The notes beneath the pieces are model-generated. The model did no database searches and was not told where the DNA came from. It worked only from the letters and a program-made list of their open reading frames with translations. The translations under genes were made by a program, and so were the position numbers. DNA of 21,057 nucleotides from the NCBI GenBank assembly GCA_963553325.1, contig CAUVOF010000030.1, positions 1-21,057 of the forward strand, written 5' to 3'. Numbering within the stretch: position 1 is the stretch's first letter; each line of letters begins with the position of its first letter. The DNA is from Cardiobacterium sp963553325 (lineage in GTDB: Bacteria > Pseudomonadota > Gammaproteobacteria > Cardiobacteriales > Cardiobacteriaceae). Positions 14,634 to 21,057 of the stretch are shown piece by piece.

Positions 14634-15755
14634 ATGAAAACCGCCTACAGCGGCGCACGCATCTATCACGACGGCGTCCTGCTCGCAGACCACGCCCTGC
14701 TCGTCGAAAACGGCCAAACCCTTGCCATCCTCGCCACCGGCGACCTGCCCGCAGACGCGCGCATCCAGCCGCTAAATGGCGGCATCCTCACCCCCGGCTT
14801 CATCGAAACCCAGGCAAACGGCGGCGGCGGTTACCTCGTCAATGAGCGCTTCGATGCCGACGGCCTCGCCCACATCCTCGCCGCACACCGCCAGTTCGGC
14901 ACCGTCGCCATGTTGCCGACCTTCATCACCGACAGCAAAGACAACTACCACCGCGCCATCGCCGCCATTGCCGAGGCTGCGCGCCACGTGCCGGGCATCC
15001 TCGGCGGTCATTTCGAAGGGCCGTTCCTCAGCCCGGAAAAAAAAGGCACGCACAACCCCGCCTACCTGCGCGCGCCGGACGACAGCGACTTCGCCTGTTT
15101 TGAGCAACACGCCGACGCATTGCAGCACAGCATCGTCTCGCTCGCACCGGAGCGCGTCCCCGCTGGCACGGTGCGCCGCCTGCGCGACATGGGCATGCGC
15201 GTCAATGCCGCGCACACCATGGCGGGCAAAGCCGAGATGCAGCGCGCCTGGACGGAAGGGCTCGGCGGCGTTACCCATCTTTATAACGCCATGCCGCCGC
15301 TTGCCGGACGCGAGCCGGCAGTCATCGGCAGCGCCGCCGAACTGCGCCTCTACTGCGGCATCATCGCCGACGGCGTGCACAGCGACCCCTATTCCCTTGC
15401 CGCCGCCTGCAAGCTCATCGGCAAAGACCGCCTGCTGCTCGTTACCGACTCGATGCACACCATCGGCGCACCGGAAATCACGGAATTCACCCTGCCGGGC
15501 GGCATCCGCGTTTACGTCAAAGAAGACCGCCTGGTGAACGAACACGGCGCCCTCGCCGGCGCGCACATCACCCTGCTGCAATGCGTAAAAAACGCCATCC
15601 GCTACATGCACATCGCCGTTGAAGACGCGCTGGGCATGGCGATTGCCAACCCCGCCGCCTACATCAATCATCCCGACCTTGCCCGCATCACCGAGCGCCG
15701 CATAGAGGACATTCTCTGGCTGGATGAGGCGCTGACGTTGCAGGACTTGCCGTGA
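14634..15755 (+). CDS. nagA: N-acetylglucosamine-6-phosphate deacetylase
   Basis: A cytoplasmic amidohydrolase that converts GlcNAc-6-P to glucosamine-6-P and acetate, feeding amino-sugar recycling or UDP-GlcNAc synthesis. The 373 residues fit the family. Motifs are TPGFIETQANGGGG (53-66), HFEGPFLSPEKKGTHN with metal ligand E128, NAAHTMAG with H194, GVTHLYNAMPPLAGREP with H215, GIIADGVHSDP with H249, and the catalytic acid D272 in LLVTDSMHTIGAP. All key residues are present. GGAG lies about 11 bases before ATG 14634, and a weak -10 (TACAAT) lies 30 bases upstream. It stands 49 bases after the kinase pair with no nagB or transporter beside it. It may serve general recycling or supply amino sugar to the glycan locus. 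Confidence 0.94.
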   Translation: MKTAYSGARIYHDGVLLADHALLVENGQTLAILATGDLPADARIQPLNGGILTPGFIETQANGGGGYLVNERFDADGLAHILAAHRQFGTVAMLPTFITDSKDNYHRAIAAIAEAARHVPGILGGHFEGPFLSPEKKGTHNPAYLRAPDDSDFACFEQHADALQHSIVSLAPERVPAGTVRRLRDMGMRVNAAHTMAGKAEMQRAWTEGLGGVTHLYNAMPPLAGREPAVIGSAAELRLYCGIIADGVHSDPYSLAAACKLIGKDRLLLVTDSMHTIGAPEITEFTLPGGIRVYVKEDRLVNEHGALAGAHITLLQCVKNAIRYMHIAVEDALGMAIANPAAYINHPDLARITERRIEDILWLDEALTLQDLP

Positions 15756-15816
15756 AAAATAACCGCTTGAAACGGCAACACCGAAAAAAACTGGCGCGAT
15801 ATATGCTAACGAATCC

Positions 15817-15846
15817 GCGGCTGCCTCAAGGGCAGCCGCTATTTTT
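15817..15846 (+). terminator. rho-independent terminator after nagA
   Basis: Stem GCGGCTGCC (15817-15825), loop TCAAG, GGCAGCCGC (15831-15839), then TATTTTT. It ends transcription from nagA and separates it from the orphan membrane-protein gene. This is also why the long open frame beginning at 15752 should not be used as that gene's start. Confidence 0.88.
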
Positions 15847-15868
15847 CATCTCTACATCAGGAAATTCC

Positions 15869-17029
15869 ATGAAACTCACCCTTAAAATTGCGCTGTCGCT
15901 TTTAGCAGCTATTGCACTCTGCATTATTGCCGAATATTCCACCCTGTCGCTCATGACCTTAACGCGCATTGACCCATTACCACACGCGCAAAAACTGGTA
16001 GAAGAAAAACGCTTCGCCGAAGCGGACGTTTATCTCGATTTCTTTACGAAATTTGCCTATGTAAGCGACAATGATGAAATAGTCGCATTACATAAACAGA
16101 TTAAAGATGAACGCAGCGGTATTATTTACAACAGCAAAAAAGCAGTTATGGGATTTCTTAGCGGCGAAAGTGACGAAACGATTGGCAAGGGAGCGAGCGC
16201 TATCTCTGATTTTCTTGTTATTGGTGATTTGCGCGACCTAGGCAAAGAAGGCTGGAAATACATTAAAGGAGAAGAAACGGACGAAGTCATGATCGCCCTT
16301 TCTGCCATTGGCGTTGCCGCATCGGCTACACAAGTTGCCAGTTTTGGTGGTACGGCAGCTACTGCTGGAGCAGCCGCACCAGCCGCCGCCGCGACCACTG
16401 CCGCCAAAAGCGCGGTAGTTACCCTAAAAATCGCCAGGCGGTTAGGTAAATTGCCAAAATGGTTGCTGAAAAAAATCATGGTGCTGGCGAAAACCATCAA
16501 TGATAAAAAGAAGATCCATGAGGCAAACGAATTGTTTAAGAACATTACGGCGCTTGCCAGCAAAAAAGGAGGGCTGGAATTACTCAGCAAAACCAATAAA
16601 GAAGAAGACCTGGAAAAAATGAATCCGTTTATACAAAAAATTGGCGACCATAGCCTGGTTTTGTATGAGCTTACGGACGGCGTGATTCTGGATGCCGCAC
16701 AACAATTCGATACACCCGATGATATTGCCACCCTTATGGCTGCTGCCACCTATGGCAAACGGGGCGTCAAAATGATGACCCAAATGGGTGCGGCCTCATT
16801 TGCCAAAACGGTTGCGAAAGATAGCGGCGAAAACAAATCCTTCTATAAAAAATACATTCTGGCACCGCTGGTTTATGCCATTTTGCTGCCCTATTGGTTG
16901 CTTTGGTTTTTCGTTTTAGCGGGTATTGCCGTTTGGCTACCGTGGCGACGTTTTTTAGAAGAGAAAATGCCGGTCATACAGAAGCGTCTTTTGGCATATA
17001 TCAGCCGCCCAAGCGACAAAACGCCCTGA
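15869..17029 (+). CDS. AT-richer orphan membrane protein of unknown function
   Basis: I do not recognise this family. The product has 386 residues. An N-terminal signal-anchor (KIALSLLAAIALCIIAEYST) is followed by a charged segment, then a strongly Ala/Gly-rich stretch (about residues 155-205). A basic region with KLPKWLLKKI comes next. A C-terminal pair of hydrophobic segments (YILAPLVYAILLPYWLLWFF, then VLAGIAVWLPW) ends in a positively charged tail. I start it at ATG 15869, which has AGGA at good spacing; the frame is open back to 15752, but that part reads through the nagA terminator. Codon use is visibly more AT-rich than in the neighbours, suggesting recent transfer. Its last 29 bases overlap the opposing glutaredoxin-like gene. 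A membrane-active or envelope-stress role is possible but unsupported. Confidence 0.72.
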   Translation: MKLTLKIALSLLAAIALCIIAEYSTLSLMTLTRIDPLPHAQKLVEEKRFAEADVYLDFFTKFAYVSDNDEIVALHKQIKDERSGIIYNSKKAVMGFLSGESDETIGKGASAISDFLVIGDLRDLGKEGWKYIKGEETDEVMIALSAIGVAASATQVASFGGTAATAGAAAPAAAATTAAKSAVVTLKIARRLGKLPKWLLKKIMVLAKTINDKKKIHEANELFKNITALASKKGGLELLSKTNKEEDLEKMNPFIQKIGDHSLVLYELTDGVILDAAQQFDTPDDIATLMAAATYGKRGVKMMTQMGAASFAKTVAKDSGENKSFYKKYILAPLVYAILLPYWLLWFFVLAGIAVWLPWRRFLEEKMPVIQKRLLAYISRPSDKTP

Positions 17030-17231
17030 CATCGTCCTCATCAAAGGGAAACAGCAACTCGCGGTCGCCTGCCGCGTCATACAGCACCGGCACCAGCACG
17101 TCATACTGCGCGCGCAGTGCCGGATCGCGGTCAATATTGACGCGCTCGACCGACACCCCCATCTCGCACAGCAGGGCAAAAGCATCGGCGCAGAGATGGC
17201 AGCCGAGGCGGACATAAAGTAGGTAAGGCAT
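17001..17231 (-). CDS. glutaredoxin-like small thiol protein
   Basis: A 76-residue protein with a thioredoxin-like opening strand (YLLYVRLGCHLC) and a C11-x-x-C14 redox pair. A second strand (VERVNIDRDPALRAQYD) and the cis-Pro region VLVPVLYD follow. It resembles the DUF836-type glutaredoxin family more than classical GrxC. The ribosome binding region GAGGAC lies ahead of ATG 17231. It converges with and overlaps the orphan gene by 29 bases, and it diverges from secB. In enteric bacteria grxC lies directly upstream of secB in the same direction; here the neighbour is different and inverted. Confidence 0.82.
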   Translation of the reverse strand: MPYLLYVRLGCHLCADAFALLCEMGVSVERVNIDRDPALRAQYDVLVPVLYDAAGDRELLFPFDEDDVRAFCRLGG

Positions 17232-17285
17232 GGCAGTCCTCGTACAAAAACGCCAGTCTAGCTTTTTGTCCGCCGTAACAAAAAT

Positions 17286-17313
17286 TTGCCCGCACTACTT
17301 GAAACCGTACAAT
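17286..17313 (+). promoter_or_regulatory. candidate sigma-70 promoter for secB-gpsA
   Basis: TTGCCC (17286-17291), a 16-base spacer, then TACAAT (17308-17313), about 75 bases before the secB start. The region between the divergent glutaredoxin-like gene and secB is otherwise empty. Confidence 0.45.
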
Positions 17314-17387
17314 GGCGCCCGCAAATCAAACCGCGACGCAGCCTGCGCCGCATCCCCCATCGCTTCCATACTTAAAAGGAGTATTCC

Positions 17388-17855
17388 ATGAGCGAAGAAC
17401 AACAAACCCCCATCGTCCTCGACATCCGCAAACTCTACTCCGGCGATATGTCCGTCGAAGTACCGCACGCGCCGGAAATTTTCCAGCAAGAACTCAGCCC
17501 GGAAATCAGCCTTGGCGTTGCCCACGAAATCAGCAAACTGCCGGAAGACGACTACTACCACATCAAACTGCGCCTGACCGTTACCGCCAAAGATGGCGAG
17601 CGCGTCATCTATCTGGTGGAAATCGCACAAAGCGGCATCTTTGAAATCAGCGGCCTGCCGGATGCGCAACTGCACCACGCGCTCAACGTTTACTGCCCGA
17701 CCTTCCTCTACCCCTACGCGCGAGAAGCCATCAGCAACGCCATCAGCCGCGCCGGCTTCCCCAACCTCTACCTGCAACCGATTAACTTCGACCTGCTCTA
17801 CCAGCAGCGCCTGCAGGAAGAAGCGGAAAAACAAGGCGACCAGCCGACCCAATAA
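17388..17855 (+). CDS. secB: protein-export chaperone SecB
   Basis: A cytoplasmic tetrameric chaperone that keeps preproteins unfolded and hands them to SecA. The 155 residues show the family hallmarks: IRKLYSGDMSVEVPHAPEIF (residues 13-32), LTVTAKDGERVIYLVEIAQS and GIFEISGLPDAQLHHALNVY. These are followed by CPTFLYPYAREAISNAISRA and FPNLYLQPINFDLLYQQR, ending in an acidic tail. AAGGAG at 17376-17381 is a strong ribosome binding site for ATG 17388. The stop shares one base with the gpsA start (TAATG), so the two are coupled, as in many proteobacteria. Confidence 0.97.
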   Translation: MSEEQQTPIVLDIRKLYSGDMSVEVPHAPEIFQQELSPEISLGVAHEISKLPEDDYYHIKLRLTVTAKDGERVIYLVEIAQSGIFEISGLPDAQLHHALNVYCPTFLYPYAREAISNAISRAGFPNLYLQPINFDLLYQQRLQEEAEKQGDQPTQ

Positions 17856-18847
17856 TGGCAAACATCACCGTCCTCGGCGCGGGCAGCTGGGGCACCGCAC
17901 TCGCGCTGCAACTGGCACGCAACGCGCACCAGGTTACCCTGTGGGCACACCGCCGCGAACACGCGGCGGCGCTCACAGAGAACCGGGAAAACCGCCGCTA
18001 CTTGCCCGGAGTTTCCCTGCCGCCCAACCTTGCCGTCAGCGATGACCTCGCGGCAAGCGTCCGGGCGGCAGAACTCGTTTTGGCGGTTGTGCCCAGCCGC
18101 GCCTTTGCCGGACTGCTCCGTGAGCTCAAACCGCATCTGCGCGATACACCGCTAATGTGGGCAATCAAAGGCTTCGAGGCAGACAGCGGCAGGCTGCTTA
18201 CCGACGTCTTCCAGGACACCCTCGGCGACCACCCGCACGCCATCCTCGCCGGCCCCAGCTTTGCCAAAGAAGTCGCCGCCGGCTTGCCGACCGCCGTTAC
18301 CATCGCCGCCCACGACGACGCGCTGGCGCAAACCTTCGCGCAACACTTCCACGGCAGCAACTTCCTCTGCTACACCAGCAGCGACCTCACCGGCGTCCAA
18401 GTCGGCGGGGCGGTAAAAAACGTCATCGCCATTGCCACCGGCATTGCCGACGGCCTCGGCTGCGGCGCCAACGCCCGCGCTGCCCTCATCACCCGCGGCC
18501 TGCGCGAAATCAGCCGCCTGGCGACCGCGCTCGGCGCACAAGAAGAAACTCTGACCGGGCTTGCCGGCATGGGCGACCTCGTCCTCACCTGCACCGACGA
18601 CCAATCGCGCAACCGCCGCTTTGGTCTTGCTCTGGGACGCGGTGAAAGCGCCGCTGCCGCCAAAGCCGCCATCGGCCAAGTCGTGGAAGGCGAAGGGGCA
18701 ACGCACGACACCTACACCCTCGCGCAACAACACGGCATCCGCATGCCCATCACCGAGCACCTGCACCAAATGCTCGCCGGCAAACGCAGCCTCGAAGAAA
18801 CCTTCGCCAGCCTGCTCGCCCGCGAAATCAAGCAGGAACGGCATTAA
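17855..18847 (+). CDS. gpsA: glycerol-3-phosphate dehydrogenase [NAD(P)+]
   Basis: A cytoplasmic enzyme reducing dihydroxyacetone phosphate to sn-glycerol-3-phosphate for phospholipid synthesis. The 330 residues include the nucleotide-binding LGAGSWGTALALQLARN (7-23), AIKGFEAD with K105, LAGPSFAKEVAAGLPTA (131-147), catalytic K188 in VGGAVKNVIAIATG, LAGMGDLVLTC and SRNRRFG. The sequence is intact and the gene is the second in a two-gene operon with secB, followed by a terminator 24 bases on. Confidence 0.97.
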   Translation: MANITVLGAGSWGTALALQLARNAHQVTLWAHRREHAAALTENRENRRYLPGVSLPPNLAVSDDLAASVRAAELVLAVVPSRAFAGLLRELKPHLRDTPLMWAIKGFEADSGRLLTDVFQDTLGDHPHAILAGPSFAKEVAAGLPTAVTIAAHDDALAQTFAQHFHGSNFLCYTSSDLTGVQVGGAVKNVIAIATGIADGLGCGANARAALITRGLREISRLATALGAQEETLTGLAGMGDLVLTCTDDQSRNRRFGLALGRGESAAAAKAAIGQVVEGEGATHDTYTLAQQHGIRMPITEHLHQMLAGKRSLEETFASLLAREIKQERH

Positions 18848-18871
18848 GCCCGCCTCTTTTCTCCCGTAACT

Positions 18872-18895
18872 GGTGCGCCTCGGCGCACCTTTTTT
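18872..18895 (+). terminator. rho-independent terminator after gpsA
   Basis: Stem GGTGCGC (18872-18878), loop CTCG, GCGCACC (18883-18889), followed by T6. It separates the housekeeping operon from the opposing accessory genes. Confidence 0.9.
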
Positions 18896-18905
18896 ATGAG
18901 GAAAG

Positions 18906-19577
18906 TCAGGTATGCACCGGTACGTTATCCCAATCGTCGCTGTCGTAGGCGCCGATTAGCCAGTTTAGCCCGGCATGGCGTTCCATGACGACGCTTTCGA
19001 GCAGGCCGCCCGGCATCTCGCGCCCGTTGATGCGCGCGTCCACGCAAGCCCAGTGGTAGCGGTAGATGAGGTCGGTTTCGTCGAGGATTTCTTCGATGTC
19101 GCGCAGGCGGGTTTTCGCCATGAAGTCGGCAAAGTCGTCGCAGCTTGCCACGGCATCTATGGCGAATTGGCAGTCCACGATGTGGTCGGGGTAGTCCAGT
19201 TTTTCGACGATACCGAGCGCCCACAGCAGTGTCCAGTAGGCTTCGTATTTCCACACCATGTTGATGATGTCTTGTTCGCTGCCTTGTTTGGCAAGGACGG
19301 CGCGTTCGTTGGCGGTGATTTCGTCGGCTACGTTGTATTGTTCGAGCAGGCCGTGACACCAAGCGGCGCCCTCGTCGTCGTAGTTGTCTTCGTTTTGTTC
19401 GCAGGCGGCCTGGATGGTTATCAGGCAGGAGATGGCGCGGCGCGCGATTTCTTCGGCGCGGCGGATGCGTGCTTCGTCTGCACTTTCTATGACGGGCAAC
19501 CAGTCGATGGCAGGGATGTTTTCTGCTTGTAGTTTGGCGATGCTCTCTGCTTTGCGCGCTTCGGGGTCTTTCGGCAT
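18906..19577 (-). CDS. DUF4272 domain protein
   Basis: A soluble, acidic protein of 223 residues with no signal or membrane segment. The arrangement of IPAIDWLPVIESADEARIRR (near 20-39), RRAISCLITIQAA, KYEAYWTLLWALGIVEKLDY with PDHIVDC, and TDLIYRYHWACVDARINGRE matches DUF4272, a domain of unknown function. AAGGAA precedes ATG 19577. It begins 19 bases after the hipA-like remnant on the same strand, so it may be transcribed from the HipB-controlled promoter. The biochemical role is unknown. Confidence 0.78.
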   Translation of the reverse strand: MPKDPEARKAESIAKLQAENIPAIDWLPVIESADEARIRRAEEIARRAISCLITIQAACEQNEDNYDDEGAAWCHGLLEQYNVADEITANERAVLAKQGSEQDIINMVWKYEAYWTLLWALGIVEKLDYPDHIVDCQFAIDAVASCDDFADFMAKTRLRDIEEILDETDLIYRYHWACVDARINGREMPGGLLESVVMERHAGLNWLIGAYDSDDWDNVPVHT

Positions 19578-19596
19578 GGGGTTTCCTTGGTTGGGG

Positions 19597-19704
19597 TTAG
19601 GTCAGGAGATGGCGGTTTTGTGCCAAGTTGCCAACGGCAACGCGGCTGCCGTCGGTAAGGATGCGCGTGACGGCCAGGCGGCGCGTGGGTTCATAGGGGG
19701 TCAT
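19597..19704 (-). pseudogene. probable 5' remnant of a hipA-type toxin gene
   Basis: A 35-codon frame starts 14 bases inside the end of the HipB-like gene, the usual coupled layout of hipBA pairs. The peptide has RRLAVTRILTDGSRV and AVGNLAQNR, resembling the N-terminal strand-turn-strand of HipA-family kinases (lengths above 400 residues). It stops at TAA 19597, and the DUF4272 gene follows directly, so no kinase core remains. A genuine small protein is possible but less likely. Confidence 0.6.
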
Positions 19705-19981
19705 TGGCGATGTCGTCTATGGTTTGCGGGGCGTGCGGCCGCGCGGCGCCGGTGGTGAGGGCGTGTAGTGCTTGCAGGTCGTCCAGGGTTTGCCAGAGCA
19801 GCAGGAATTGGCGCAGCGAGATTTGTCCGCTGCGCTCGAATTTTTTGATGGTCGAGGCCGGCACGGTGCTCAGTTCTGCCAAGGCCTCGCGCGAGTAGCC
19901 GCGCAGCTTGCGCTGGCGCTGTAGGTGGTAAGCAAGCGCCTGCTGGACGTCGGTTTGGTCGAGTAGGAAAAGGGATACCAT
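19691..19981 (-). CDS. HipB-like XRE-family regulator
   Basis: A DNA-binding protein of 96 residues. The helix-turn-helix covers about residues 18-66 (LQRQRKLRGYSREALAELS, then TVPASTIKKFERSGQISLRQ), the form seen in HipB-type antitoxins. I choose ATG 19981; the open frame reaches a TTG at 20044, but that would overlap the lipase gene and place the inverted repeats inside the coding region. No strong Shine-Dalgarno sequence is seen. In hipBA systems this protein represses its own operon and neutralises HipA. Here the toxin appears to be lost, so it would be an orphan regulator. Confidence 0.8.
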   Translation of the reverse strand: MVSLFLLDQTDVQQALAYHLQRQRKLRGYSREALAELSTVPASTIKKFERSGQISLRQFLLLWQTLDDLQALHALTTGAARPHAPQTIDDIANDPL

Positions 19982-20023
19982 AGTATCTAAAAGCGGGAAA
20001 TTTTGGACGTTTTGGATACTATC
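19974..20023. promoter_or_regulatory. inverted-repeat operator candidate at the hipB-like start
   Basis: GATAC-CATA-GTATC (19974-19987) spans the start codon. ATAGTATC (19980-19987) is repeated in exact inverted form as GATACTAT (20015-20022), 27 bases away. HipB in E. coli binds TATCC-N8-GGATA, which has related ends, so autoregulation is plausible. Confidence 0.5.
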
Positions 20024-20975
20024 GTGTCTGATTGGCAGGTGCAAGTGCCGGGGTATGCCAGCTGCCGTTGCGCCCCGGCAGGCTTTGCCAAACGCTGTTT
20101 TGTTTGAGCAGGATTTTCGCGCTTTGTCGCAGGTCGCGGATGTCCGCCGCCGGCAGGTAGAAGGTGGTGCCGATGTTGAGCACGCGCTTTTTCAGCGCGC
20201 CGGCGGGCAGGTCGTTGAGGTCGAGGTTGATGTAATGCAGCGCCACCGGGCGCTCGCCCGCGCGGCGGTTTTGGTTCCAGTTGTCGGTGAAGCGCTGGAA
20301 GTTGCGGATGCTTTGTTGGGTGTTTTCGTCGATGGGGACATTGATGATAGCGGCGGCAACGTCGCGCAGGCCGGGGATGTTCGGGCTTTGGTCGATGGTG
20401 CTGTCAAGGCGGTTTTGTGCATTGACACTGATGACGATGATGTCGCGGATGTTGCCCTCACTGATGCGGCGGTAGATTTGGTCGCCGTGGATAGCGGTGT
20501 AGTCAAGCAGGCTGTGCAGGCCGAGGTTGTCGGTGAGGCCGCCATCGAGCAGGTGGATGTACGGGCGGGCGGCGCTGTTTTGGTAGGGCGCGGTGTAGCG
20601 TTGCAAGGTGTCGTTGTCGCCTTGCGCTTGCGGCGGCGCTTGGTAATGGCAGTTGCCGCCGTGGTTGTTGAGGGTAATCGGCGCGAAGATGAGCGGCACG
20701 GCGCTGGAGGCGGCAACGGCACGGGAAACGGGCAGTTTGCCGAGGTCAAGGCAGAGGGCGTCGAAGTGTTCCTGGGTAAACTCAATGCGCTGGCCGATGC
20801 TCATGTCGGTGGCGCTGATGAGGGCAAACGGCCCTTGGCGGCGGTTGGCGAGGTCGGCAAAGGTCGCGCCGTGGTAGAGGAGGCGGTCAAGTTCTTCGGC
20901 GAGCAGGTCGCCGCGCCCGTATTGCGGGCTGGTCAAACGCGGCAGGTTGGCAAGCGAGAAGAGTTGGCGCAACAC
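20019..20975 (-). CDS. patatin-like phospholipase, N-terminally incomplete
   Basis: The 318 residues match the C-terminal two-thirds of a bacterial patatin-like lipase: LPRLTSPQYGRGDLLAEELD, FALISATDMSIGQRIEFTQE, SRAVAASSAVPLIFAPITL, and the catalytic-dyad Asp in HLLDGGLTDNLGLHSLL. The glycine-rich oxyanion region and the GxSxG serine that normally precede these are absent. The shown start is GTG. In-frame family-like sequence (FLQQNLQST) continues upstream, but a TAG at 21027-21029 closes the frame 29 bases from the window edge. Either a nonsense or frameshift mutation has split the gene, or this is a fragment. Without the serine it should be inactive as a lipase. Confidence 0.7.
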   Translation of the reverse strand: MLRQLFSLANLPRLTSPQYGRGDLLAEELDRLLYHGATFADLANRRQGPFALISATDMSIGQRIEFTQEHFDALCLDLGKLPVSRAVAASSAVPLIFAPITLNNHGGNCHYQAPPQAQGDNDTLQRYTAPYQNSAARPYIHLLDGGLTDNLGLHSLLDYTAIHGDQIYRRISEGNIRDIIVISVNAQNRLDSTIDQSPNIPGLRDVAAAIINVPIDENTQQSIRNFQRFTDNWNQNRRAGERPVALHYINLDLNDLPAGALKKRVLNIGTTFYLPAADIRDLRQSAKILLKQNSVWQSLPGRNGSWHTPALAPANQTR

Positions 20976-21057
20976 GGTACTTTGCAGGTTTTGTTGTAAA
21001 AATTGGCGTATAGGACAAAATGGAGGCTAAAAAACGCTGTAAGCCTTATGCTGCAAG

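Noticed and set aside
15752..15868. N-terminal extension of the orphan membrane protein
   Set aside because: It would translate through the nagA terminator hairpin, and it lacks the ribosome binding site seen before ATG 15869.
20055..20999. Plus-strand open frame of 314 codons opposite the lipase
   Set aside because: It mirrors the patatin-like gene and is Val/Ala/Asp-rich with no recognisable motif, whereas the minus strand has clear patatin motifs.
1..21057. tRNA, rRNA or riboswitch genes
   Set aside because: I saw no tRNA cloverleaf, rRNA segment or recognisable riboswitch core on either strand; the intergenic gaps are explained by repeats, promoters and terminators.

Overview
The window is GC-rich, tightly packed DNA from a Gram-negative proteobacterium. 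This rests on the secB-gpsA pair, an EptA-type lipid A phosphoethanolamine transferase, a PhoP/PhoQ-like two-component system and a HipB-type regulator. The abundance of one GC-rich palindromic repeat family makes me guess a Cardiobacteriaceae-like gammaproteobacterium. That is a guess from style, not a search result.

Region 1 (1-6229) looks like an envelope-modification and cationic-peptide defence block. It holds eptA (+), then on the minus strand ugd and an operon running PepSY protein -> response regulator -> histidine kinase. eptA and ugd converge on one bidirectional terminator (1776-1805). In enteric bacteria the PhoPQ/PmrAB circuits control eptA (pmrC) and ugd (pmrE), so this clustering is meaningful.

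Region 2 (6338-14584, all +) is a surface- or secreted-glycan locus. It has a COG4671-type glycosyltransferase, two GT4 glycosyltransferases, one MsbA-like ABC exporter and two APH/choline-kinase-fold phosphotransferases. The two kinases share an unusual HxDxxPDQ catalytic loop. Every larger gap in this run is filled by palindromic, G-quadruplex-capable repeats, and one repeat copy sits in frame inside the second kinase gene. One gap carries a 222-bp MITE-like element with long inverted ends. I do not recognise this gene set as a characterised pathway; it is the best candidate here for an undescribed system. nagA (14634-15755) follows, with its own ribosome binding site and terminator.

Region 3 (15869-18895) has an AT-richer orphan membrane protein, a small glutaredoxin-like gene overlapping it tail to tail, and the housekeeping pair secB-gpsA ending at a strong terminator.

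Region 4 (18906-21057, all -) is accessory: a DUF4272 protein, a HipB-like regulator followed by what looks like the first 35 codons of a lost hipA, and a patatin-like lipase lacking its N-terminal nucleophile motif. It suggests decay of a toxin-antitoxin locus and possibly of the lipase.
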